Shown in pieces: positions 32,001 to 44,325 of a stretch of 64,000 nt of DNA. Where the stretch lies: NCBI GenBank assembly GCA_030867875.1, contig JAOWCC010001751.1, positions 23,118,369-23,182,368 of the forward strand, written 5' to 3'. How positions within the stretch are numbered: position 1 is the stretch's first letter; each line of letters opens with the position of its first letter. A model generated the notes under the pieces. It worked only from the letters and a program-made list of their open reading frames with translations, was not told where the DNA came from and ran no database searches. The position numbers were made by a program, and so were the translations under genes. The DNA comes from Actinernus sp. WN-2022. Lineage: Eukaryota; Cnidaria; Anthozoa; Actiniaria; Actinernidae.

Positions 32001-35000
32001 TATTTTGTTGAGATTTCATTTTCACAAATTAAAGTCGTTTTGAAAAAAATATGTTCTCGAACATTACGGTTTTAGTAGAAACCTGTTGATTGTAGTATGA
32101 TCCCGGAGTTGTAACAACGGTTATTACTGAGATCAAGAGGAGCTATAGAAATACAACTTAATTGAAGCGTTAAAACTTGAATACAACCCAGCAAAATGAG
32201 ACGCAATAGACAGTTTTTTTTAATTTGATTATTTATTAAACTTTTTGTGAATATCTCCAGCCAATAAGAAAAGAAGTATATTCTCTTGTGGTTATCTCGC
32301 CTCTCCTTGTGGCTTTTTTTCACAAAATACAAAACATGAAACTCAGAAGCGTTAGAGTAATACGATTCCCTGTCGTTTGTTTTGTAACTAAGTAGAGAAA
32401 ACTTCGAAAAGGTACACAGAACCAGTAGAATGGCCCCAGGCACTGATGAAGAGACTGCAGTGTTATTGACGTCTTTCATTTTTGATTTTTTAACCCGAGT
32501 ATGCCGTTTCACGGCAGAGCTTTGTAAATCATCCAAGTTTCCAAATAATTCATCTTGTGTAAATTCGCTGTGTTAAACGGGAAATCATTGCAGGGCTATG
32601 TTTAGTTCCCGTGAAGGTTTCAGTGGGTACTAGTGAATGTGTATCACTGATTGGAAAACAGGGACAACTCAGTCTCAGTTCTCTTCCTTAATTGTTTTCA
32701 CACCGCACTTGAGAATTTTCCTTAAGATTGTGAGATATAGTTGGAGAAAATAAATAAATAGACGAAAAGGGGAGAAAAAGGTGGTGTTTAAATTTTTTTT
32801 GTTGCGGCGAAACCTTCAAGATTAAAAACACATATATCTACGTAGACTTCGCTGAGGTTTGGAAAAAAACAAGGTCTCGCTATTTCTGATTTTATAATGC
32901 AAATTCATTGTCAGCTTTCCCTTCAAAATGTCTTTTCTCAAAAAGTCAACTTACACTTTCTAATTTTACAGGGCCAATTTATTGTTCGTACAATATTTTC
33001 GTTCGTACGATGTTCGTACAATGTTTTCCTCGAAATTCCTTCTCGCATAAAGTTTCTTGGTCACATATCGTTTGCCCGCTAGGTGTTCTCTGCGTTTGTA
33101 AATGCTAGCGTGGCGTACCAGTATCTGTCAAGAAAACGGCTAGAATAAATTGTGGTGCTTTTCCCTGACAAAAGGTAATTGCTCCTTGAACCATTAGAGA
33201 AACAATGCGTGCTTTTGAAAGTTAAGTGATCATTGAAAAGCTCTACCGTGGAACAAGGCTGGCCGTCCTTCCCGAAATAGAACCGCTCCACGAAACGAAG
33301 TCTAAATGAAGTCGAATGTGTACAATTCATAATTCCATGGCAGGTCACGAAAAGATGATGCTTATTCAATTAACAACCACTTCCACCCTTAAGCAAATAC
33401 TACAAAACGGCTGCCTTCAACACAGGGTCGAAACCGTTGTTTTTCAAAGGTAAACTCGCTTGTGTCTGTGAACGATCATTTGATTGGCAACTAATTAATT
33501 CCATGGCGCGCGTTTGCGGGTTTAATCTGCAAGCCTCGCCAAGCGTGGAGAAGTTTTATTAGCAGTTTTATTATCAATAACTGCTATGTCCAATTTTAAT
33601 CATCTCGGCTTTTGTTTACCCGTCTGAAGCTCCCCCTAATACGATGACGTCATACCGCACAAAAGACGGCTCTTTATCAAATAGCGGGGCCAATTACACG
33701 CGCTGGTGGAGCAACGGAATCAACTGGTCGTTTCAAGTGGGCTCTTGCTTATCAAAGAACAGCCCGCGAAAAGAGCCCAAGTGCTCATTCTTGGTGCTCA
33801 ATGAAAATCGATGGCTTTCAAGACTTGGATAATAAGCGCTTTATTGACTTATTTGGATAGCACCGGAGATCGCTTCTCTGCAGAGTTGCACTTAGATCCG
33901 GCTATTTAGAATGCAACGGATGAGTAAGACAAATCGATGGATCCCGTAATGAACATTAAATTGGGCAAACTTCAGTGACATTTCCGACCGTATTCTTAGC
34001 AGTGCAATCAAGGGGGACTATCAAACGCTCCTCTAGGGCTATTTCTGTCCTGATGTAAATACGTTTTGACACACAGGCTGGCAGTTTTGTTGTCCTCGTA
34101 TTGTATATTTGACTGTGATGTTTGTAGAAAAGCGCCCCGTTAATGGTTTAGCGGTTCAGTTCAGGTCAATATTGAATGGTAATCCAGCAGTGGAGGATCA
34201 TGCGACGCTATGCTAATCTGCCGCGGTTAATAATATCTCCATACAACTAGCCTTAACTTCCTGTACTGCCCTTGAGCCAGAAGAGGATTTGAAGGCCCTC
34301 TTGGTTTGCACCTTGGGAAGTGTTTATCTCAAAGAAGTATTATCGGCTTTAGGTGATCTCACGCCCCAATCGCAAAACCGCTAAACCTCCAAATCCCATG
34401 CTGTTGTTTTGATCGTCTTATTAGGTTTTCACTCGGACCAATTGCATTTCGCACCTTTTTCTAAAACCTGTAAATACCCATAACCTGAGCATGTTCAAAC
34501 AGTTGCCCCTGCTCCTAAATTACTACCTAAATGCTACTAATAAGACTACTGGTTTAGATCGGCGAAACGCTCGCTGATTTCCATGTCGCTGATCTTTGCC
34601 GGCTGGCTAGTTGCCGCTCGTGTTTGCTCTTGATTTATTGCTTTTCAAGGCCGCCACTGACAAATTTATTTTAACGCAATAAACTTTGAGTTATTAAACG
34701 AATAATGAATGTGGCCCCTGTGGACAAAACATGGCTCGACAGGTACTTCAGTTTCTGTTTAGGTTGTGTAACTGATACTCAAACGAAGTCTAGGTCCTCC
34801 AGATCCAACCACTCGGGCTAATAAAGCTCGTTTCTGGTTCTTCGTGCTTCAGTGCTCGTAATAACAGTGAGCATCCTACCGCAAAGTTTCAATATCTCGT
34901 GCAATAATACACAAGCAGTGGGCGGTCGTTGTTTATAGAGTTTAATAAGATAAGCAAACTGCTCGGCATGTGATAAAGAGCGATGAAATAAGGAGAGTTT

Positions 35001-35399
35001 TACCTCTTAAACAAGCGGGTTTGGACCAGAAAGCGTATTTTGTGGATGTTAGAGCAAACCTAAGTGGGGGTAACCCATACTATGTTGGCCTAAGCTCGAC
35101 CTGAAGAACAGAGACCCAAAGCAGAAAACGTCGTAGCAAGAGAGATGAATCTTAAATGATCGGCTGAAATATCCGACCCCTCGTGTTTTATTGGTGCAGA
35201 GTCGGTTTTGGTCTTTGTTAAGGAGATTAATAGGCCATGACAGGTTCAATTGGTTCGACTATGGCACCTTAATACCATGCACCGGAAAACCCCAACCGCT
35301 GAAATCACCAGCTACAGACAGACGAATTCATTTCAGGACTGCCGAGTCCAACACAAGGTTCGCTTCGAGCGACAGAGACTCATCCACGCACCACTTGAT
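29085..35399. other. repeat-poor intronic sequence upstream of MAB21L
   Basis: No tandem repeat, inverted repeat or member of the repeat families described here was recognised in these 6.3 kb, in contrast with other introns. No convincing coding exon was seen; a 154-codon minus-strand frame at 32072-32536 has no recognisable feature. Probably holds the promoter and enhancers of MAB21L (inference). Confidence 0.5.
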
Positions 35400-36479
35400 A
35401 TGGCCTGTTTCTCTGGCCAGTGTCATATCAACATGAAACACTTCGTAAGCAGTTTAGTGCATAGAAGAAAGAGCGAGCTGTATCAGGCGATATCCAACGT
35501 GTGTCGCATTGTACCAGAGATTCTCAAGCATGTGGAAGCTCTTGAACCTCGGTTCATCTCATCTCTGAAGCAGATTGATGGAAGATATCTTGGGTTCTAT
35601 ATTGTATCTCCTCGGCACTTCGAGGTTTGCTTGTATCTGAACCAAATGGGGGTGTTTAATTTCATTGACGACGGTTGCCCGTCGGGCTGTGCAATGTTGA
35701 AGCTCAGCGACGAACGCAAGAGATCTATGTCTCTGTGGACAGAGTTCATCACCGCGTCTGGCTATTTATCCGCTCGTAAAATGCGCTCGAGATTCACATC
35801 TTTGGTCGCTGAAGCTATTCGGCGTGGTAATCTCCAATCTCAAGCACAACTCGTTGGTAATAACAGCTTCTCTACAGTCCTCTTAATAGCCGATACATAC
35901 ACGGTTGAACTTATTCCCACTTTCCGCTGTGGTTCAATATGGCCTCAGAATACCTGCTCATGGCCCGCTACTGACTCGCTATGGCCTAGCCAATCTGTTG
36001 TAGCGAACGTCAAACTCAGGGGATTCAATCTCCTAGCACGGGACACTTATCCTTCTACTAAACCTGTCAATACAGAGGGGGACGCATGGGTGCTATCATT
36101 CACTGATGCCGAGGACCTATTACTGACTGGTGGGTGTCGGAAGTTGTGTGTGAGCATATTGAAGTCTTTATGTGATAAACACTTGGGTATCCCGGGTGAA
36201 CCCATAGAATATTCACACCTGAAGAATTTAGTTCTTTACGAGTGCGAAAAACATCCGAGGGACTTCGAGTGGATAGAGGAAGCCCTCCTTGATAGGATAA
36301 ATGGTGTTCTGCTTCAGTTAGTGTCTTGTCTGCAGTGCAGAAGATGCCCGCATTTCTTCCTCAAGGGAGTTGACTTATTCGCGGCCAAATCGAAAACCGC
36401 ATTAGATCAGGCTGCCAAACAGGTTTGGAATCTAGCGAGGGATTTATCCACGAACCCTAACAGCTTCGACTCAATCTAG
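35400..36479 (+). CDS. MAB21L: MAB21-like protein, single exon, nested in a neurobeachin intron
   Basis: This is a complete 359-codon intronless frame, exactly the length of vertebrate MAB21L1/L2. The start was chosen at ATG 35400 (MACFSGQ), because it aligns with the vertebrate N-terminus to within a residue; the frame is open further upstream to 35250. The protein is a Mab21-domain nucleotidyltransferase fold related to cGAS; the MAB21L1/L2 proteins are cell-fate regulators of eye and nervous-system development. Landmarks: EPRFISSL (about 49-56), FEVCLYLNQMGVFNF, LSDERKRSMSLWTEFITAS, GYLSARKMRSRF, GFNLLARD, LLTGGCRKLC, LVLYECEKHPRDF and LQLVSCLQCRRCPHFFL. E49 and R51, positions altered in human MAB21L2 eye disease, are both kept at the same numbers. 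It lies within the 16.2-kb intron between neurobeachin exons 17 and 18, on the same strand. Which MAB21L paralogue it is closest to cannot be decided by eye. Confidence 0.96.
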   Translation: MACFSGQCHINMKHFVSSLVHRRKSELYQAISNVCRIVPEILKHVEALEPRFISSLKQIDGRYLGFYIVSPRHFEVCLYLNQMGVFNFIDDGCPSGCAMLKLSDERKRSMSLWTEFITASGYLSARKMRSRFTSLVAEAIRRGNLQSQAQLVGNNSFSTVLLIADTYTVELIPTFRCGSIWPQNTCSWPATDSLWPSQSVVANVKLRGFNLLARDTYPSTKPVNTEGDAWVLSFTDAEDLLLTGGCRKLCVSILKSLCDKHLGIPGEPIEYSHLKNLVLYECEKHPRDFEWIEEALLDRINGVLLQLVSCLQCRRCPHFFLKGVDLFAAKSKTALDQAAKQVWNLARDLSTNPNSFDSI

Positions 36480-36820
36480 ACACGTTCCTGAAATTAATCG
36501 TTTGGGCCTTAACTAAGGCTTTCGACCATTACCTTTGATTATTTTTGCGTTCTTGTCAGAGGAATGTAGTTCCTTTACGCCATTCGGACACACCCTTTAG
36601 TGGCTTTAACTTTATGAGCGCTACAATCGACTTAATCGAATGAAATATTGTTCAACTCCGTCCTTCTGGATACAATTTCTCCTCTTAAGACTCGAGAGGG
36701 GATTAGATTTTAGAAGAAATATTGCTTTAAATGTCGCCCGTTTTGGATTGTATTTAAGGCTCAAGTATGTAGTTTTGGTGCGAAGACACCTGATACTTCA
36801 ATTCTGTGCTAAAGTTATGT

Positions 36821-36826
36821 AATAAA
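36821..36826 (+). terminator. candidate poly(A) signal of MAB21L
   Basis: A canonical AATAAA hexamer lies about 340 bases after the MAB21L stop codon, in an AT-rich stretch. The site is inferred from position only. Confidence 0.5.
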
Positions 36827-38130
36827 ATTTTGTACAAAGTGCTAAGTTATTCCAATATTATACAGTTATGAAAGGAAAAGGTTCCTGAAACGAGGAAAGA
36901 TTGCCATGTAATTCTAATACGTTATTTTCTAAAAGCATTGTTCAGAAACACAGTCGATCCAAGCTGCTAAAAGACCATTCTCTATTCGGCAGATGTTATC
37001 TGAAAGCGGTCCACTCCAAAGGAGTGCCTTCCATGCAGGTACTGGTAGTTGGCCGAGTTGTTTTAAACAACAAACGCTGTAGTCTAACTCTATGCTATTA
37101 AACTGGCCTATCAACAAACGAATTTGTCATTTCTCCTTTGCTTCAGCAGAAAAAGTATTCGTTAGGTAGTTCATGTTCCCATAGCCGCGAGTTAAAAAAA
37201 AAAACAAGACTTCAATAGCTCAAAGTGAGTTTGGGTTGGTCTCCAGTCGTCAAATTATTAGGAGGCGGAAAGGAACTCGCCTTGTGGTCATGTCACCTTT
37301 TGTCTTCTGATTAACTTTTAGTCTTTCGTAATTTCTGCTATATTTGTCTTTCCCAGTCCTTGTTTTAGATCGTGTCTGCTTCTGCCAGTAGTTTGCTGAC
37401 AACAATGAAGTAATTTAAATCAAATAAATACAAAAAAGAAAACACATCTGGGTAGTGATATTCAAGCTAGCTAATACAGATATTCTTTACCCTAAAAACT
37501 TAAAACTCATAAACGACGTCAAGATTCTGAAATGCAATTACAATTCTCCCTTTCAGTTTAAACTACATGGATGCAGACTTAGAATTTACAGTTCTATCAG
37601 GCGTTAGTTTCAACCGAAATCGAATTCTTGGCATTCTCGCAGAAGTTGGGGTGTAAAAAATGCCTCGGAACGTTTATAAAGCTTGAACCCAATTTTACTG
37701 CAAGGTGACAAATTTTTAGAGAATTTTAATAAACATGTTCCACAAATTATAAAGCTCAAGTTCAAACATTGTTCGGGTACAACTTAGTTGTCTTATGAGT
37801 GTACGGACCTGTATTGTACTGTGTTTTGTGTTTCGAGGCGCAATCCAAACCCGACATAAAAAATGTAATTAACAATAGTCATTTCAAACGACAGACCTTG
37901 TGTTGTCGTTTTATCAGTTTCCGAGATAAAAAAGGCGTTACGCCAAAGTAATCTTTTGATTCCTGTATTCCAATCCTTCAAATTTATTACACTGAAGATG
38001 CTACTGATTACATTTTAAAAACGGCGATTTTATTCCAAGGTAAGACATTTCTAGAACTGCCCCCAGCGTCATGAGAGTATATAATACTTTATTTTCTCCG
38101 ATCTTTACAAAGCTCGCTATTAGGCCATTT
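36827..38130. other. unannotated intronic DNA downstream of MAB21L
   Basis: AT-rich sequence without recognisable gene or repeat. Confidence 0.4.
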
Positions 38131-38282
38131 TTCCTGTGCCCGGTTGTTCGAAGCAAGAGTAAGCACTATCCCGGGGTTAAATAGCTAACCCGAGGGTAAA
38201 CTGAACAGAATACGATTATACAGATTTAGCTTAGCGCTATCCTAGGGATAAAGTTACCTTTGCTTCGAACAACCGGACTGTG
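38131..38282. mobile_element. TIR-1 family copy in the MAB21L-hosting intron
   Basis: The ends CCGGTTGTTCGAAGCAA and TTGCTTCGAACAACCGG are inverted repeats and resemble those at 3772-3899. Confidence 0.8.
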
Positions 38283-41200
38283 TAGTTTATTTATAAAGAG
38301 TTAGTGTTAATTTTGTGAGTTCTGTCGTAACGGTTGTTAGCTGAACCTGGGTGGTGAGTTGTTAATTCAACCTCATGTGGATCCAATGCATCAAATCACT
38401 CGGTGATACTCGTTTACAGTACGTTTTCCACACCTTTGGCGGGAGTGATTTAGTTTTACCATCATGCACGGTGTGGTAGAAATGGAAAATATAGAGATTG
38501 CGGGAATTTAGCAGTGCTAAATTGTGAAACCATCAACTTGATTTCGTTTCTACTCGCAAGCACGAGGCGTACAACTATGCCGATGAAACTGAATTTAGTA
38601 CAGATATATATAGAATCGTAATATATGGTCTTCAATTGAATCACGCTGTTTAAGGCGAGTCCAAAGTGGTTTTAGTGGTATATGGAGTTTTGCCTTGAGA
38701 TCAAGAGTGTCTTGTATATAAACGTGAAAAGGTCATCTAGCTTGCAACAAAACAATAGCTCTTAGTCTGGATCCATGCAGAACAAAGCTTGTCCACCCAT
38801 TAGTTCGTAAAGAATAACTGCTTAAAAGTCGTTCTCAGTAAGATGATTTTAGATAGATTATTGGAAAGATATTTGAGCCTCGTTTGAGAATGTAAATCGC
38901 ACTAAAAATGGCCGTGAATCAAAGTTTTTTGCACGTATACCATGTGTTGAGGCATTACTTGTTCTCTTTGCTCCTAACATTTGATAAAACAACGCTGTTG
39001 GGAAGTAGGTTTTCTCTGCCAAGCAATAAATACCTCAAGTTCTTAGTAGCATAGTATTTAATTTCGCTGCTGGAGTTAGAATGAATAAAAAAAATTGTTT
39101 TTGTCAATTCTTGGAATAGTACTGAATAACTATTGTATGTGCTAAGTGAAGAAGTAATATATAAAGATTACGAAGTATTTTTGTTCGGTTCTGTTATCGA
39201 AGGAAAAACCTTTAGGCAGTATTGCATTTGAGTGAAAATAATATTATTTTTGCGACACCTTTTTGTTCAAGAATTGTGTTCAACTGCTGTAAAAGCTGAC
39301 TGGAGTGAAGAAGAAACGATTGCATAGAGAGGCCTTGTCCCATGAAACGCAGCATCAGTCCTTTGCGTTGTCTTAACACACCTCTTGGATAAAACTCCGT
39401 GTTTGCTGGCTTCATTTTTGTTGCTATAATTCGCTTTTCTTTTGCCACAATACAAGAAATGTCTTCCATCTCGCAGGGTTGTTATAGTTCGAGCACTGTT
39501 CAAATCAAAATTGCATAAACATAAAAGTACTGTAATACTTGATTTCGTATTGTAATGTTTTTACCTAAGTGTGTCTTCAATAAAACTCCGCAACCGTTGT
39601 GCTTTACGTAGTGAAATAATTCAGTAGATGGCGATATTACATTAGGAACACGATTACTTGAATGTGCTTTGCTATTTTAGGCAGTTTGTGCCGATACCAG
39701 CTCGTTCTAGATTTAAAGTTCATTCGAACGCTCTACTCTCTTTAGTAAAATGCATGTGTCGTTTATTAGAGGTTTTCTTATTTGGACATTTATGTTTACT
39801 GATTTTTTTTTTTTTCCTCTTTTACATTATTAGAGCAGCAAAACGATGTAGAAGCTTTTCAATTTTCTGTTATTGGTTTCACGATCACAGTATGCCTCTC
39901 AGTCGTACTGTGCGTTCTTTATTCAAAATCAAGCCAGCTTATGCAATCGCAGAGCATCACGGATACGGGGGTCCCCCATCTAAAAAAAACCTTTGACTTT
40001 CAAGAAACGTTTAATTGAAACCATTATTCACAACAACAAGCAAACGGTGTTTAACAGCGTCAAATACGTTTTCTATGTTTTTACACGAAGTAATTTTTAA
40101 ACATAACAGTACAAAAAATTATTATTCCAATAACTGGAAACTTTATCACACTAGAAATAAATGCTAGTTTTCAAAATTATATTACGTCGCAGACACGTGA
40201 CTAGTTTTTAGATAAGCCTTAACTCGGCTCTTCAATCAACTTCTTTTAATTCAACGCGGCTCTCCAGTAGGATTTTTCCGATCGGTGACATTAATTGTTT
40301 TCTTTCCGAACACTGTGATAGACAGGTTCGGCAATTCAAAAGTTATTTAGACATTTGCTGCCTCGCGGTAAACGATATCGCCCCGCCGCTTTTGTCCATC
40401 ACTTGGAGTAATATTTTTCCAACACGTGTTGCTCAAGTTGCCTTGTTTCGATACGTGCTGGTTGTGTCTTGTTCGAAATCAGAATTGCTGCCTTTTCGAC
40501 ACTCTTCATTCAACAAATGCTTCCACTCTCTTCGCTGTTCGGTTGGCTTTTTTCATCAAATTAATTTTTATCAGATTTTGTCTTCTATCTTACTTTTATT
40601 TCGCATTTAGAGGTATCCAATTTTGTTTTGGTGTCTTGTGGCTTTTGAACAATGTACGAATCCGGTTTTATTCTTTTCAATTCGGCCGCCTCTTTGAGTA
40701 GCTATAGTATCGCTGTGACAATCCCAATATTATGCATTCTTTTCGTGCGGATTTATTGGCTGCCGTGTCAGTTTCAACTCAATAAAATTCAACTGACTAA
40801 TAATGCGGATTCTGAAGTCCCACCGACATTTACTAAACAATCAACTTGACCATGTCAAGCGAAGCCAAGCATCTGTGGACCTGTAGCAGTTAATTAACTC
40901 GGGCAGCCCACCAAAGGAGCACCAAATTTGGGAGAATAAGTGGATCATGAGCTTTGGTTGAAAAACCCCATGATTTACTAAACGAAGCGCGCCCCGGACG
41001 GCCATGTTGGAAACAATTTCCTTTGATGTAGTTAAGCTTTGTTACAACGCTTCTTTCGATTAATCCGACCTTATTTTCTTCAATGTCAAGTTTATGTTGA
41101 TCAAGTGTAAACACGTTGATGTATTTTCATTTTGAAGTATCTTGATTTAGCTCTGAAGTTCTTCCATTTCAAACGTTTTCAATAACACTGGAAACTAAGC

Positions 41201-42100
41201 TCACAGCTTTGATCTACATCGAAATCAACTCAAAACTAAGTACCTTTTCTTTAAAGCTATCTAAACATTTCGCCATACGCGTATTTTGTCTCGTTTCAGA
41301 GTTAGATTACACTAGTTTTTACATAGATTAGTTACCATTTCTTGTTACACTTTGAGCTATTTTATATTAGTTTTCTTATTGAATGTGAAGTTCAGTTATT
41401 AAGGTGGGCGTTCCGTTGGCGCAGTATAATAGTATCAGTGGGACGTAGTGGAGTGATATTATTAGTCCGTCGAACTTTGACACGGCGGGATATTACACGG
41501 AACCACTAGCCGACTATTGTCACCGTTATAACATCGCCATGACAGCCACTGTTTAGGCTTCGCGGGCTTAATTAATAACAGTGTAATAATAAACTTTTCT
41601 GAAATTAAATTGTGGGAAAATTATCGTTTTGTCAGTATAAATATAGATTGATTTCCAATAAGCGGAATTAATAATTAGGCTTCATCTGGCGTTTTAATAA
41701 TGAAGAAGAATGGAATTGAGAAGCAAGCCTGCTCGCTAAACGACTTTGAACGAGCGTTATTCGCGGAAGGAAAGGGCTTAAATCGCGTTTCATTGTAGTC
41801 CCGATAATCCAATGTTATTAACCTTCTCCTTGCGATTCGGAAATGAAACCAATATCGTCTCGCTGGGAAGATACCTCCATTTCCCACCTGCGTTTTTCAC
41901 TCTGCCGATCTCTGGCTGTCTGTTCTGTCTCATGGTCTGATTCTATGTAGTGTTTTGTTTCTTAACTGGTAGTTCGTTAACTGTTTTATTTATTAGTACC
42001 TGGTTTTACACTCAAGCCATCAGGTTCATTCTTCAGGTCTTTGTTCTATGTTATAGGCGTTAGAGATCACTGAACTCAGTCGGTTTCTCGTCATCCCAAG
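38283..42100. other. repeat-poor intronic DNA, 3' side of MAB21L
   Basis: No gene, tandem array or known repeat family was recognised. Short AT-rich runs occur throughout. May be regulatory. Confidence 0.4.
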
Positions 42101-42101
42101 T

Positions 42102-42550
42102 GTTGGTAACATAAACCAAAGACATGAAAATTGAATTTTAGGTTCTGGTCTAAGTAACATTGTTGGATAACACTATCCAACTTGGTTGGATGAAAATATT
42201 GGGGTGGCGGGAAAACACTGTCAAATATTGACAGACGAATGAACCATTGAACCAATGGCGCTAACACGGAAGCGAAAGTGCCTAATTACGAAAATAAAAT
42301 GGCGAGTACTGATTGGCTAACAGTGTAGGCGTGTCTCGCTTCGATACAACTTTGTTGGAAGACTCAAGGCCAAACACTACAACATTCGTTGGTCGAACAG
42401 AATTGTTGGATGAAATTAATGTTTGAACAAAAGCAAACTTCATCCAACGTTTGATCTAGCAATGTTGATCAAAAAATGTTGGACAAACACGATCCAACGA
42501 GATCCAACACGTCGAAATGATGGATCGAGCAAAGTTGGAAAGTGAAAACT
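42102..42550. other. probable degraded MITE
   Basis: Repeated TTGGAT/ATCCAA motifs in both orientations (AACACTATCCAACTTGG; GATCCAACGAGATCCAACA) suggest a TIR element next to SINE-B copy 2, but clear ends were not found. Confidence 0.4.
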
Positions 42551-42568
42551 CTGAATTTGTAACGATAC

Positions 42569-42715
42569 CTGAAACACCCATGGGAGCTGATCGAAGTCAG
42601 GACCCGACTATAATCCTCAGATCGAATTGGAATTTAGCGTGTTGGTTTTTGCGGGAGGGAGGAAAACCGTAGAACCCGGAGAAAAACCCTCCGGGATTAA
42701 CCACTGCGCCACCCC
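42569..42715 (-). repeat. SINE-B copy 2, internally deleted, head merging into a minisatellite
   Basis: Reverse copy with body block AATTGGAATTTAGCGTGTTG and the GGAGGGAGGAAAACCG block. An internal deletion joins it to the outermost tRNA-head bases TTAACCACTGCGCCACC (about 42699-42715), which then continue as a tandem array. Confidence 0.8.
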
Positions 42716-43113
42716 GGCTCCACTGCGCCACCCCGGCTCCCTTTCGCCACCCTGGCTCCCCTGCGCCGCCCAGGCTCCCCTGCGCCACCCTGGCTCTCCT
42801 GCGCCACCCTGGCTCTCCTGTGCCACCCTGGCTCTCCTGTGCCACCCTGGCTCTCCTGCGCCACCCTGGCTCCCTGGCTCCCTTGTGCCACCCTGGCTCC
42901 CTTGTGCCACCCTGGCTCCCTTGTGCCACCCTGGCTCTCTTGTGCCACCCTGGCTCTCCTGTGCCACCCTGGCTCCCTTGTGCCACCCTGGCTCCCTTGT
43001 GTCACCCTGGCTCTCCTGCGCCACCCTGGCTCTCCTGTGCCACTCTGGCTCCCTTGTGCCATCCTGGCTCTCCTGTGCCACCCTGGCTCCCCTGCGCCAC
43101 CCTGGCTCCCCCA
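42705..43113 (-). repeat. 19-bp minisatellite, about 21 copies
   Basis: The unit is CTGCGCCACCCTGGCTCTC with T/C variants. It grows directly out of the head of SINE-B copy 2. Open frames on both strands across it are repeat artefacts. Confidence 0.95.
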
Positions 43114-43589
43114 GCAAAGTTAGATCGTTCGTGCACATTGTTCAATAGTTTGGACTTTATTGCTTTCGTTCATAACATAACCAGCAAGCTTCGTGTTCTG
43201 TTCTATTAGATGAACCGTAGCTTTTAGCCAATAAGAGTACCCGTTATATGTGAGTGATTTTATAACAGATATAAGATTTATCTCCGTCAAAAGCATTGAG
43301 TCAATTATTTTTGCATTGCTGAGGCGTTCACTATGGTCATTAGTTGTTCCTGTAGTATAAAATTCCCATTAGTAAAATAAACGCCACTATAGCTGAGCGA
43401 ACAGAAACATGTCAATGTTCGAAATTAAAACGCTAAGTTCTACGCATGCTCATTCGTGTAACCGCTGTGTACGTTGCGGGGTATCGAGTCTGCAACCTCT
43501 TAGATTAGGCGCGTAAAGACCCCTGGGAACGAGGTTGTCGAGTCTGAGGTGAGTCTTCAAGTCCAATTCATTGTCCTTGAAAGATGACT

Positions 43590-43830
43590 AAGATGATCAA
43601 GCCTCGGCCTCACATGGAGGCTGGAGTTGACCCTCTCTCCTTTCTAAGTAAATCCAAGACTCAATACTCAGGGTTGTAGGTAAAGGGCCAATTCAACCCT
43701 CTTCCTATGAATATGGATAGATTTTGATTATCATGTTAACTAGATACAAGCCTCTAACAAAGCGGTCTCAACTCCAGCCTCGATGCCATAAATGGCTTGG
43801 TTACCTTTCAAAATGGCAGTCAATAACAAC
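43590..43830. mobile_element. TIR-8 element, unexpanded copy (reverse)
   Basis: It contains CTATGAATATGGATAG, ATTATCATGTTAACTAGAT and the end GGCTTGGTTACCTTTCAAA: one unit of the 88-bp sequence in reverse orientation. Confidence 0.8.
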
Positions 43831-44085
43831 GAAACCGCTGTGAATTCGTCCTCTGTTTCTCCTTCCCGTCAAAGCTCGCGTTTTGCGCTCGTCCCAGCTT
43901 CTCCGACCGCGCGCTTCGAATCCCTTGGAAGAGCCTGTGGAGGAGGCACCTTGTGAGCTAAAAGTTCAGTAGGTGAAGCTGAGGAAAACCGTACCGTAAA
44001 ATCCCGGTTAACTCCTCCTGCTATGAGCTCCTCCGGTTATAGGCCCACCCCCTGGACATAAGCCAACCTCGCCTTAAAATTGACA

Positions 44086-44325
44086 TGGTGGCGCAGTGGT
44101 TAAGCGCTTCGCCTCTCACCTCTGTGGCCCAGGTTCGATTCCCGGACGGGGCGCCATATGTGAGTTGAATTTGTTGGTACCTCGCCCTTGCTCCGAGGGT
44201 TTTTCTCCGGGTTCTCCGGTTTTCCTCCCTCCGCAAAAACCAACACGCTAAATTCCAATTCGATCTGTGGATTAGCCGGGACCTGGCTTTGATCAGCCCC
44301 CATGGTTGTTTCAGGTCTCGTTAGA
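44086..44325 (+). repeat. SINE-B copy 3 (complete)
   Basis: The best copy of the family: A box TGGCGCAGTGG (44089-44099) and B box GGTTCGATTCC (44132-44142), then the body to about 44325. The anticodon and acceptor stems do not form a proper tRNA, and other copies share the body. Confidence 0.88.

Noticed and set aside
32072..32536. A 154-codon minus-strand open frame
   Set aside because: No recognisable domain or conserved motif, and AT-rich intron sequence; chance frame more likely.
35250..35399. Longer MAB21L with 50 extra N-terminal residues
   Set aside because: The extra part has no counterpart, whereas ATG 35400 gives exactly the family length of 359.
42597..43209. Several 120-173-codon frames on both strands (Trp/Gly/Pro-rich)
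   Set aside because: Artefact of the 19-bp minisatellite; all frames translate the same repeat.
44086..44160. A tRNA gene
   Set aside because: Same reasoning: head of SINE-B with a shared body downstream.
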